Source: Orychophragmus violaceus
Lineage: Eukaryota; Streptophyta; Magnoliopsida; Brassicales; Brassicaceae
Direction of reading: 5' to 3'
Assembly: GCA_030180135.1 (NCBI GenBank)
Contig: CM058233.1
Coordinates: 26,631,615 to 26,695,614 of the forward strand
DNA: 64,000 nt
The stretch's first letter is position 1. The number at the start of each line of letters is the position of its first letter. Positions 54,860-64,000 of this stretch are shown in pieces. The notes beneath the pieces were generated by a model. The model did no database searches and had not been told where the DNA came from. It worked only from the letters and a program-made list of their open reading frames with translations. The position numbers were made by a program, and so were the translations under genes.

Positions 54860-56040
54860 TGATATATCATGGTTTTTACCGGTTTTATGCCATGATATAA
54901 TTGTGTTTTAGTGTTCTTTTAGAGTCTTTTACAGGTCTAATCAGGTTTGGAGCAGAATTAGAGATATTGGAGCATTTTGGGGACTTTTGGAGTGATTGGC
55001 CGAGAGATTGAGTTCACTGTCCGATTTGAGATCATGCATCGATCGACACACCTTTGGTGTCGATCGACACACTAGCGAGATGGGCCGATTACGGCGGTTA
55101 ATTGAAGAATGAAGATTTTGCACTTTGGCCCAGAAGTTTCCAGTATTTACAAAGAAGCCCCAGCCGAGATTATGCCTATATAATTAGGATTTTGGTGTTT
55201 ATTTTACATACGCTTTCATACTTAGAGCTAAGAGATTTTTAGAGCTTTTGGGGCCGATCTAATCCTGTACTTCATCTATTTTGGAGAAGATTTCGAACCC
55301 CTTTATCTATTTAATTTCTTATATGCAATCTATTAATTCTGTGATTTCTGTTTCATTAATCATGTCTGAGTAGATTCATAGTTAGGTTTAGGGTTTCTCA
55401 TTAAGGATTTCATGACTTAGACTTGTTTAATTCAGTTAAGGATTCACATGATTAGAATGTTCTTCGATCTAAATTGTGCTTAATGCTAGTTCTAACCTGA
55501 TCAATTAGAATCTAGATCTTAGGTTGCTAAATACAACACGAGAGTGTGGTTTAGAATCTGAACTATTTAGGTTGAGCAATTAAATTATTCGCAAAGAGAT
55601 TTGGCTTAGTTTAATTGTGAACATATCGAACTTGAAATTAATGCTGGTTTAATCTGTTAGTAATTGCAAAGAGATTTGGATTACTGCACTTAGACTTAGA
55701 GAATTCTCGCAAAGAGATTTGGTTAATTCTAATTCCGTGATTTGAGTTCTAGAACTGTGCTTAATTAGATAATGACTGATTGATTTGTCTGCTTGTCTGA
55801 TTTCCTGAGAACGCCCTAGACTTAGCGCCTCTAATTAACTGCTTTCACAACCAATCCTGCTATTGATTTACTTTCTCGCATTGCTTTTTAGTTTAGTTCA
55901 CATCTGCTTTCTTCTTAGTTTAAATTCCTACGGTTCTTTATCTATCGAGACCAGAGTCTCTGTGGATTCGATACCCTATATACTACAATCACTTAACTGT
56001 GCACTTGCAGTAGAATATGATTAAAACTTAGACCCTATCA
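54860..56040 (+). repeat. Athila-B 5' LTR
   Basis: 1181 bp. Begins TGATATATCATGG with 10-bp inverted arms 54863-54872 and 54890-54899. CGATCG pair at 55035-55071. Confidence 0.92.
55035..55071. repeat. CGATCG palindrome pair in Athila-B 5' LTR
   Basis: Units 55035-55050 and 55056-55071, spacing 21. Confidence 0.8.
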
Positions 56041-56046
56041 AGTTTT

Positions 56047-56064
56047 TGGCGCCGTTGCCGGGGA
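56047..56064 (+). other. Athila-B primer binding site (tRNA-Asp type)
   Basis: TGGCGCCGTTGCCGGGGA six bases after the LTR. Confidence 0.8.
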
Positions 56065-56202
56065 CTCTTAGAGTCTTCGATAGGATCGAACTTAGGGTTT
56101 TTACTAGGATTTTTTTTTATTTTTGTTTCGTTTTGTTTTTATTTTATTTTAAGTTACTGATTTCTCTCTGTTTTCTCTCTGTCGCAGGTACCGATTTCGC
56201 TT

Positions 56203-56288
56203 TGCGTCGATCGTTGCACCTTTGTGTCGATCGTCACTAGGATTCTGAGATTGAATCGATCGTTGCACTGATAGCATCAATCGTTGCT
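56203..56288. repeat. Two CGATCG palindrome pairs in the Athila-B 5' leader
   Basis: Pairs 56203-56238 (spacing 20) and 56252-56288 (21). Preceded by TTTCGC and followed by GACGATT. The last unit has CAATCG. Confidence 0.8.
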
Positions 56289-56307
56289 TGACGATTACAG
56301 ACAGTTT

Positions 56308-58922
56308 ATGCAGACGCATGAAACTCGAAGTAATCAGAACCTGAACCTCGTTAATCCCGGACTTGAAGAACTTGGACGTCTAGAGAGAACTAACAGAAGA
56401 GAAAGAAGAGCAAGGATGGTGGTACAGAAGCTAATCATTATGCCTGATGCTCAAGGTACCCTGAGGGATCCGCAAAACAATCCTTACAATGCTGCTGGGC
56501 AGAGGATTGATGCTGAGGGACGTGTGATCCCTGAGGTTGAGGAACCTGAACCACAACCACAGCCGCAGGCGCAAGGACAGAACCAAGGTAGACAGTTGGT
56601 TGTCCATGAGAGGACCTTAGCTGACTACAACAGACCGGATGAGTTTCATGCAAACCGGTCAGCTCTTGTGATGCCTGGTTTTGAGAGGAATGATTTTGAG
56701 ATCAAAACCATCTACTACTCGTTGATGAGAAAGAATGCCTTCCATGGTCATCCTATGGAGCAGCCTATGGATCACATTGACGAGTTTGAGGACCTAATAA
56801 ATGGCATGAAGTATGATGGAGTCTGCCAGGATTATCTGTTCCTTATGCTCTTTCCGTACAGTCTCGCTGGAGACGCTACTGCATGGCTGAAGCAACTGCC
56901 ACCTGGGCAGTTTGATACTTGGGCAGCCCTGAAGAGTGAGTTTCTGCGTCACTTCTATGATGATGCGCGTTCCGATCAGTCCAGACAGGACATTCTGACA
57001 TTTACCCAAGGTCCTACTGAGCCTCTTAAGACTGCTTGGATGAGATTTAGGAAGTACCAGCGTGACTGCCCACACTATGGATTTACTGAGGTCACATTGC
57101 TAGGTATCTTCTTCGGAGGCATAGATCTGCCATATCAGTCTGCGCTGGATAACTCCAGTAATGCAAACTTCAACACCAGGACTCCTGCACAAGCTAAGTA
57201 GTTAATTGAGAACTTAGTGAGCAGCAACAGTTGCAAGAATATGGATGAGAGGAGAAGAAACCTGGTGGAAGTGTAGAGAATTCAGAGATGGCTGAATTTA
57301 GATCTAAGCTGGACACAATTTGCAATCTCCTGGCTGGTAAGAAGGCTGTCCACTTTGCCCAAGATGTAGAGGTAATTCAGACTGAGGAGGACACTCAGGA
57401 AGAAGATGTGAATTACATTGGAGGATCTGGTTTCCAAGGTAACAGATTTGGTAATCAGCAGGGAAACAGATTCTTCAATGGAGGACAGAAGAGTGCCTTC
57501 GCAGGCAATCAGAACTCATCTGGTTTTGGACAGACAAGTGGTTTTCAGAAGCCTTTTGGACAAGGTACTCAGAGAACCTATGGATCTTCATCTTATCAGA
57601 CTCCTCCTGCAGCCACTGCTCATGAGAGTAAGATGGAGACAATGATGGAACAGCTGCTGGAGAGTCAGACCAAGATTTCTGTGGACTGCAATAAGAAGTT
57701 GGATGATGTCTATGAAGATCTCAATGGAAAGTTTGAGTCTCTGAACACTCATATGAAGCAGTTGGATACTCAGGTAAATCAGATTTCCAGTTCTATGAAA
57801 GGAAAAGGAGTAGCAGACACCCATATTAAGGCCTGGTCTGTGTACATTGATGATGGATCTCACCTAGGTGAAGGATTTGAGCTAAGTACGGCTGAGTTGG
57901 TAAAAGAGGGTGAATTTTCGGATTTTGGAGAAAATCTCTCGGGTGAAAACTGTGAAAACAGTGTTGCATCGATCGACACACCCCTAGTGTTGGTCGATGC
58001 AGGTCGTGAACAGACAGACTCGCCGGATGTTGATAGCATTGATACAGATTTGGAGCTTGATCGCTTGTTCCCTGGAGTGTCTGAGATTACTCAGGAGGAG
58101 ATTTATGGACAATTAATTAGACAATATCCCTCAGTATCTGAAGTGATTAAGCAGGAGACTGAAGAGCTTAAGAAGCTAGAGGAGATTGGTGAAGAGTTGG
58201 AAGAAATTCCATCATCTGATGATCCACCTTATCACCCATGTGTGCAGAGGTATTTGAACAAGATGTTGCCTTTGGATGAAGAGCTGAAAGATTGGGTGAT
58301 TATAGTCCCTAAACAGATAAGTGATGTGCTGTTAACCAAGGTTCCAAAGAAGCTGCCTGATCCTGGAATTTTTATGCTAAGTTTTTCTATCTTCGAGGAT
58401 AGTTTTAGGCGCTCTCTTTGTGATCTGGGAGCTGCTGGAAGTCTTATGCCATATTCTGTGGCAGAGAAGCTGGGTATGCTGGATTTTTCTCCTACTATGA
58501 CCTCTCTTGTCTTAGCTGATCAGTCTATACGAGTTCCGGAAGGACTCCTTGAGGACGTCCCGGTGAGAGTTGGAAACTATTTGGTTCCAACAGACTTCCT
58601 AGTGCTGAAATATGACAGTGATCCTGATGATGCATTACTACTTGGAAGACCATTCTTGGCTACATCGGGAGCAGTGATAGATGTTAGACACAGTCTAATA
58701 GACCTCCACCTGGGAGATGAGCCGCTGTATTTTGAGATGGACAAGATGCGCAAGCCACTGATAGATGGTCAGACCTTCACCATTATGGATGGAGATGATG
58801 AGCAGTCAAGTCACACTACAGTTTTGGATCCTGGAGAGCAGTTTACTCCTTCTTTTCTTGGACATGATCATTCTGATACAGCATATTCTCCACCATGGAT
58901 GAGGAGGCTTGCACAGAGATAA
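56308..58922 (+). pseudogene. Athila-B gag-protease
   Basis: Start at ATG 56308 (MQTHETRSNQN). Capsid motifs FYDDARSDQSRQDILTF and WMRFRKYQRDCPHYGF are conserved. TAG at 57199-57201 replaces a CAG that Athila-A retains, and a one-base deletion near 57255 shifts the frame, which is open again from 57288. The middle (57418-57620) is Gly/Asn/Gln/Phe-rich. The protease has DLGAAGSLMP and LGRPFLATSGAVID. The frame closes at 58922, where Athila gag-pol would continue into reverse transcriptase. Two lesions only, so the copy is young. The Gag lattice packages RNA; the protease would cut it. Confidence 0.85.
57965..58001. repeat. CGATCG palindrome pair in the Athila-B coding region
   Basis: Units 57965-57980 (TGCATCGATCGACACA) and 57986-58001 (GGTCG core), spacing 21, translated as ASIDTPLVLVDAG without breaking the frame. 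Confidence 0.75.
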
Positions 58923-58959
58923 TCAAAGTCTCTGTCAGGATCTCCAGCAAACTGATCTT

Positions 58960-59120
58960 GTTCGTCCGGTCAAGCTAATGACCTTAAACAAGCGTTGAGT
59001 GGGAGGCAACCCACTGTTAGGTTTAGCTGTTTTTCTTTCTTATTTTTGGTGTTTTTCTTAGGATTTCACGTTTTCGTTTTTGTTTTTGCTAAGTTCAGAT
59101 ACAGAACTCGAGTCTGAAGA
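58960..59120 (+). other. Structured spacer after the protease block
   Basis: GTCAAGCTAATGAC followed by the hairpin GTGGGAGGCAACCCAC (about 58999-59014) and a T-rich tract. Almost the same block follows the integrase remnant at 59750-59880 and the protease of Athila-A. Confidence 0.6.
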
Positions 59121-59122
59121 TG

Positions 59123-59158
59123 TGTGACGACTGATGCACTTGTGCACCGGTCGTTGCA
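59123..59158. repeat. CGATCG-type pair at the pol deletion junction
   Basis: Units 59123-59138 (CGACTG core) and 59143-59158 (CGGTCG core), spacing 20. Integrase sequence begins immediately afterwards. Confidence 0.7.
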
Positions 59159-59738
59159 AGGAGATCCTAGAGAAGACAGTTGGAAAGACAAGGAAAGATT
59201 GGACAGCAAAGTTGGATGATGCATTATGGGCCTACAAGACAGCATTCAAGACACCACTTGGGACCACTCCATTCCATATGCTATATGGAAAAGCATGTCA
59301 TCTGCCAGTAGAGCTTGAGCACAAAGCAGCATGGGCTGTAAAATAGATGAACTTTGATCTTAATTCTCTGCTGCAGAGAGGAAATTAGTGCAGCTTAATG
59401 AGTTGGATGAGATTAGACATTTTGCTTATGAGAACTCAAAGCTGTACAAGGAGAGGACTAAGGCAAATCATGACAAGAAGATTGTCTCCAGACAGTTTGA
59501 GCCTAATGATCATGTACTTTTGTATAACTCTCGTTTGCATTTGTTTCCAGGAAAGCTGAAATCAAGGTGGTCTGGTCCTTTCACAATCAAAGAGGTGCGT
59601 CCGTATGGAGCTGTAGTTCTAACTGGCAAGGACGGTATTGAATTCACTGTGAATGGACAGAGGATGAAACATTATTGGGCTAAAGCCGAGATTCCAGAAG
59701 GTCAGATTCTGTCTCTGGATGATGCACCCTCTACCTAA
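59159..59738 (+). pseudogene. Athila-B integrase C-terminal remnant
   Basis: Starts abruptly after the palindrome pair. First part (TVGKTRKDWTAKLDDALWAY, GTTPFHMLYGKACHLPVELE) is the end of an Athila integrase core. A TAG at 59344 and a frameshift near 59375 follow. Then the C-terminal DNA-binding region is complete (LNELDEIRHFAYENSKLYKE, LKSRWSGPFTIKEV) to the stop at 59738. The catalytic D, D, E residues, RNase H and reverse transcriptase are all missing upstream, so it is inactive. Confidence 0.8.
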
Positions 59739-59897
59739 ATCAGTTGAAGCGTCAAGCTATTGACGTTAAACAAGCGCTAAGTGGGAGGCAACCCACTGTT
59801 TTCGTTTTTGCATTTTAATTTTAGTGTTTTTGTAGGATTTTACGTTTTGTTTCTGGTTTTGGTGAGTTTTTGTTTGCAGGTCTCGGATGAAACGCAG

Positions 59898-60041
59898 TGC
59901 GTCGATCGACACACTATTGTGTCGATCGTCACAACACGATCGAAATCGCACTGCAGCGGTCGTTGCGGTCCTGAGCAACGATCGATCATAGACGAAAATA
60001 GCCTAGCAACGGTCGATGCACCTAGTGCAACGATCGATGCC
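59898..60041. repeat. Three CGATCG palindrome pairs in the Athila-B 3' region
   Basis: Pairs 59898-59933 (spacing 20), 59952-59989 (22) and 60005-60041 (21). Followed by GAGCGACAG. Confidence 0.8.
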
Positions 60042-61049
60042 TGAGCGACAGAGGTAACCCGACAGAACTTAACCATTCCTTAAACAAATTTTTCTTTCTT
60101 TTTACCAATCCTTCGCTTGACACTACTGGGGACAGTGTGTCTTAAGTGTGGGGGGAGGTTCTACTAACTTCTTTCTTTTGTTTTCTTAGAGTCAGTTAAA
60201 ATTTTGAAAAATTTGTTTTATTGAGTCAAAATTGTTTAAGTAAGAAACAATGATTTTTTGAGAAGATTAGCAGCACTTGCAGGAACTTAAGTAACCATTG
60301 GGATGAAGCTGCAGATTATCTCTGACTATTAGAAAACCCAGACATGGATCAACCTACTAAGGACACCCACATCGCTTCAGGTATCAGAGGATCCTTTACT
60401 GACTTCACCTTAATACTGAATTAGATTCTCTCACCTAAGGGCTTGGTATACTTTGTGTCGGATTCCCTTGTTAGTTCTGACACAGCCTGTAAACCTGTCC
60501 TATTTAGTTCCCTTCTCCCCTTCCATAAAAAAAAAGATAATAAACTGAGGATGAGTTAGTAACTCCGAAGTGGTCATGGGAATGATAGCTAAAACTTTCA
60601 TATCCTGTGCATCCATGGAATGTGTCCAAGGTACACCCCTTAACGGAAAGAGCACTGATAAAAAAAAAAAATGATACCCAAAGGGGAAAAATCAGAATGC
60701 TAAGGAAGGGAAAAGAGAAAGATAGTATGGTGGTCTAAAGCTGGCAAGGTAAGAGTCCATGTGCCCTTTGATCGATACTCCTTAGGTGAGACCACACTTA
60801 AATACTTGCAGAAGTCAGTAGGTTGAATTTGAATGCGTGAATGTGGTTGTGGAGTTTACTTAGGACAGTTGCTAAGTGTGGGGGAAGTATATGTTGGTCT
60901 TGATATCTGCAGGTTGATTCTTTCACGTGGTTTACTAAGGGGAATCTGAGTGTTGCTGCTTCTAGGATGAAAAGAGTTTCTGAAGAGTTTTCAAACCTCT
61001 TCACTACATTTTAGTTCTCTGTTTTGCTTGAGGGGAAGCAAAGGCTAAG
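60042..61049 (+). other. Athila-B 3' untranslated region
   Basis: Non-coding, colinear with 38197-39200 of Athila-A on the other strand. Internal polypurine-like tracts AAGTGTGGGGGG near 60145 and AAGTGTGGGGGAAG near 60875. Confidence 0.65.
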
Positions 61050-61060
61050 TGTGGGGGAGT
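61050..61060 (+). other. Athila-B polypurine tract
   Basis: GTGTGGGGGAG(T) against the 3' LTR. Confidence 0.85.
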
Positions 61061-62249
61061 TGATATATCATGGTTTTTACCGGTTTTATGCCATGATATA
61101 ATTGTGTTTTAGTGTTCTTTTGTGTTCTTTTAGAGTCTTTTACAGGTCTAATCAGGGTTGGAGCAGAATTGGAGATATTGGAGTATTTTGGGGACTTTTG
61201 GAGTGATTGGCCGAGAGATTGAGTTCACTGTCCGATTTGAGATCATTCATCGATCGACACACCTTTGGTGTCGATCGACACACTAGCGAGATGGGCCGGT
61301 TACGGCGGTTAATTGAAGAATGAAGATTTTGCACTTTGGCCCAAAAGTTTCCAGTATTTACAAAGAAGCCCCAGCCGAGATAATGCCTATATAATTAGGA
61401 TTTTGGTGTTTATTTTACATACGCTTTCATACTTAGAGCTAAGAGTTTTTTAGAGCTTTTGGGGCTGATCTATTCCTGTACTTCATCTATTTTGGTGAAG
61501 ATTTCGAACCCCATCTATTTAATTTCTTATATGCAATCTATTAATTCTATGATTTCTGTTTCATTAATCATGTCTGAGTAGATTCATAGTTAGGTTTAGG
61601 GTTTCTCATTAAGGATTTCATGACTTGCTAGACTTGTTTAATTCAGTTAAGGATTCACATGATTAGAATGTTCTTCGATCTAAATTGTGCTTAATGCTAG
61701 TTCTAACCTGATCAATTAGAATCTAGATCTTAGGTTGCTAAATACGACACGAGAGTGTGGTTTAGAATCTGAACTATTTAGGTTGAGCAATTATTATTCG
61801 CAAAGAGATTTGGCTTAGTTTAATTGTGAACATATCGAACTTGAAATTAATGCTGGTTTAATCTGTTAGTAATTGCAAAGAGATTTGGATTACTGCACTT
61901 AGACTTAGAGAATTCTCGCAAAGAGATTTGGTTAATTCTAGTTCCGTGATTTGAGTTCTAGAACTGTGCTTAATTAGATCCTGACTGATTGATTTGTCTG
62001 CTTGTCTGATTTCCTGAGAACGCCCTAGACTTAGCGCCTCTAATTAACTGCTTTCACAACCAATCTTGTTGTTGATTTACTTTCTCGCATTGCTTTTTAG
62101 TTTACTTCACATCTACTTTCTTCTTAGTTTAAATTCCTACGGTTCTTTATCTATCGAGACCAGAGTCTCTGTGGATTCGATACCCTATATACTACAATCA
62201 CTTAACTGTGCACTTGCAGTAGAATAGGATTAAAACTTAGACCCTATCA
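61061..62249 (+). repeat. Athila-B 3' LTR
   Basis: 1189 bp, matching the 5' LTR with a few substitutions and short indels. CGATCG pair at 61246-61282. Confidence 0.92.
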
Positions 62250-62916
62250 CAAGGCTACATAAATTCCCTACTACCTGGAACGACTAAGGAAGAATTTTTG
62301 AAATAAATGTAATGTATCTGCCAGTTATGAACTTTATTAGGTCGGCTAATGATAACACATCTCTGAATGAAATTCATCAAAGTGATGGAAATCATTTCTT
62401 CAAATATCCAGACACTCATGTTGATGTTGCATTTCGCGGCAAGGGCCAACAACCCTACCATGTGACGAACATATGTCACATAAATCAGTGAAATACCAAT
62501 ATCACGACGAGCGCAGTAAGAAACGAGGAGATCGGGAAAAAGAAGCCAAAGATTGCAGTTGTTTAAGAAAAACTCATATAAACATATATAGCCCAACGGC
62601 AACGTTCACGGCTGATCTGTCATAGAAGGAATCTTGACCCAAATTCCAAGAGGGGTACGACAGTCAAGGAGCGTCGTCTTGATCATCTCATCGTTAGACT
62701 TCGTAAGATAAAAATTGTCAAAAACCTCTCGAGGAGCAACCGTAAAATCATCCTCTATGATCTCAGCATTCTCTATATCGGCATTCTGACTTGAATCCAC
62801 AACGTCATCTTCCTCATCCTCATCCCCCTCTAAATTATTTGTCTTCACACAAACGCTAAGGAATCTCGAATTCCTTCCGTTCTGAACTATGAACGACACC
62901 TTTGTTTCAGCTAGAT
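62250..62916 (-). pseudogene. Tat2 antisense ORF, exon 1
   Basis: Acidic N-terminal region (GDEDEEDDVVDSSQNAD) and VAPREVFDNFYLTKSNDE, aligned with Tat1 APREAYDNVFRTRSTVE. It is followed by the middle of the 'putative gypsy type transposon' domain that Tat1 lacks (LPLGYICLYEFFLNN, MVGLLALAAKCNINMSVW). A TGA at 62606 falls where a CGA is a likely ancestor. The exon is cut on the right by an Athila-like LTR and on the left by Athila-B. It continues at 54859. No catalytic residues recognised. Confidence 0.6.
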
Positions 62917-63440
62917 GATATGCTCAAAGTGTAGTTTCCCTAGAGCTACTTCGTAAGTGTACATAATTGTAGTACATAGGTGTCAAATCCACATAAACTC
63001 TAGTTTCACGTGATATACTTATAGCATTCAAATTAACCTAAGCAGAATGGTTTTAAAAAGTAAAAGCAGTGTAAAATAAATAAGATGTAAATTTAGTTAA
63101 CGAAAGCGTTTAGTTTAGGGAAGTTCCCATGAAATCAGCGATTTAGGAAACAATCAATCAAGATTAAACTATGCAGTGTTTTTGAACTAGAATCACTAAA
63201 TTATTACTAACCAACTCTCATTGTGATAATTATCTATGTTTAACAACCTAGAAATCCAAATCTCTTTCAGATCCGTGAGTTATAAACATGCATTAATTTC
63301 ATGTTTGTTCGTTCACAATTTCCCTAAACCAAATCTCTTTGCGAATATACAAATTTCTCAGTGTTGAATCTGTAGTTCACAATGATAAATTCAATAAATC
63401 GATCGATTTAGAGGGACTTGGATGATTCGACTAACGATTT
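62917..63440 (-). repeat. Diverged Athila-like LTR fragment
   Basis: Begins TGATATGCTC and shares spaced words with the minus-oriented Athila LTRs (TCCACATAAACTCTAG against TCCACGAGGACTCTAG; AAACCAAATCTCTTTGCG). Clearly older than Athila-A and -B. The far end is unclear. It could be a solo LTR. Confidence 0.45.
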
Positions 63441-63874
63441 AAAGGCAATAACAGAAAGACCAGAAAACATAGTCATTCTATTAATCTCAGAGTTTGAAAT
63501 CTAGGTCGATTTCTTTGCTTTAAAAGTAGGATTTTTAGTACAATTATTCATCATAGTCTTTTCCAGCGCACGGGAAGTATATTTATATTAGGAGAATGAA
63601 GGTTTATTTCCTCGATTTTCTCTGAAACGATAATTTTAAATTCGAACAATCTTGGATTTTCCTTCCTTTTTGGAGATTCGTCTTTATCTTCTTCCTTTTC
63701 TTAAAAATGCTAATTTGACATTAATCGAATTTTCCTTTTTGATGCAGGTCAGTAGAAGCAATCGCCGGGCTTCGCCAATATAGGACTGTCTTCTTCTTTT
63801 TTGGGCTTGATTTTTCATGGGCCGTTCTAGCAGTTGGGCCAGGCTAAAGACGGGTTCTAAATCCACCTCCAACA
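63441..63874 (-). repeat. Probable LTR end of a third Tat-like element
   Basis: Minus strand starts TGTTGGAGGTGG at 63874, directly after a polypurine tract, as at the Tat1 3' LTR. The left limit is unknown; the sequence from 63441 to about 63560 is unassigned. Confidence 0.4.
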
Positions 63875-63891
63875 GTAAGCCCCCCAGTTCA
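63875..63891 (-). other. Polypurine tract of a third Tat-like element
   Basis: Minus strand AACTGGGGGGCTTAC, close in sequence and context to 1013-1028. Its element body, with an antisense ORF on the plus strand if like Tat1, would lie beyond the window. Confidence 0.5.
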
Positions 63892-64000
63892 ACGCACTGA
63901 GTGAAGCTTAGGTCACCAAGTTGGTTCTTCTTTGGCGCTACGGCTAGATCGGTGTATCTCTAGCTTGTCAGTTTAATCCCCTTCAATGCGTTTGACCAGT

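Larger units (their letters stand above)
54860..62249 (+). mobile_element. Athila-B: Athila-type element with most of pol deleted
   Basis: LTRs 54860-56040 and 61061-62249, target duplication CAAGG at 54855-54859 and 62250-62254, tRNA-Asp-type primer site, gag-protease, a C-terminal integrase remnant and long 3' region. Same family as Athila-A but in the opposite orientation and with a different deletion. It keeps the integrase end and has no Athila ORF, whereas Athila-A has the ORF but no integrase. Nine CGATCG pairs (two in LTRs, seven internal). LTRs are nearly identical by eye. Confidence 0.92.

Overview
The window is nuclear DNA of a flowering plant, most likely a Brassicaceae species. 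The evidence is the Athila and Tat types of Ty3/Gypsy element, plant Ty1/Copia elements, a Helitron with an intron-containing RepHel gene, and a captured plant-type CCCH zinc-finger exon with normal splice sites. I see no intact host gene, tRNA, rRNA or CRISPR array. Nearly every kilobase belongs to a transposable element, and the elements are nested, as in pericentromeric heterochromatin.

Layout. (1) 470-22157 is a minus-strand Tat-lineage Gypsy element (Tat1): 3' LTR, a plus-strand antisense gene (aORF), then integrase, RNase H and reverse transcriptase reading leftwards; its 5' half is gone. Copia-1 (3423-10497, minus, TSD GCGAT) sits in the aORF and Copia-2 (13455-20795, plus, TSD CAAAG) in the RNase H region. 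Copia-2 has an uninterrupted 1321-codon gag-pol. (2) 22158-23309 and 34448-36633 are two copies of a gene-fragment-carrying repeat that is probably a non-autonomous Helitron. (3) Between them, 24074-33565 is a pol-less gag-only element with 3.1-3.3 kb LTRs (TSD CTTAG). (4) 36981-46010 is Athila-A (minus, TSD GCTAG). (5) 46873 onward shows one orphan end of a CACTA transposon. (6) 49081 to about 54338 is a Helitron with a lightly damaged RepHel gene (minus). (7) 54382-62916 holds the aORF of a second Tat element (Tat2), split by Athila-B (54860-62249, plus, TSD CAAGG). (8) The right edge has a diverged Athila-like LTR and the LTR/polypurine tract of a third Tat element.

How the parts work together. 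Copia-2 is the only element with an open gag-pol. Copia-1, the gag-only element, Athila-A and Athila-B all have LTR pairs that look nearly identical by eye but lack a working pol, so they were probably moved by enzymes made elsewhere. Several premature stops are TAG where a sister copy keeps CAG, as expected from deamination of methylated CHG sites in silenced elements.

The most unusual signal is a module made of two 16-bp palindromes, consensus TGYRWCGATCGWYRCA, whose centres lie 19-22 bp apart (mostly 20 or 21), often bracketed by TCGC and GCGA. I count about 30 such pairs, all in Copia-2 and the two Athila elements, which are unrelated families. They occur in LTR promoters, untranslated leaders and even inside the Athila reading frame. 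I know of no named element of this kind; it is the main candidate here for something undescribed.
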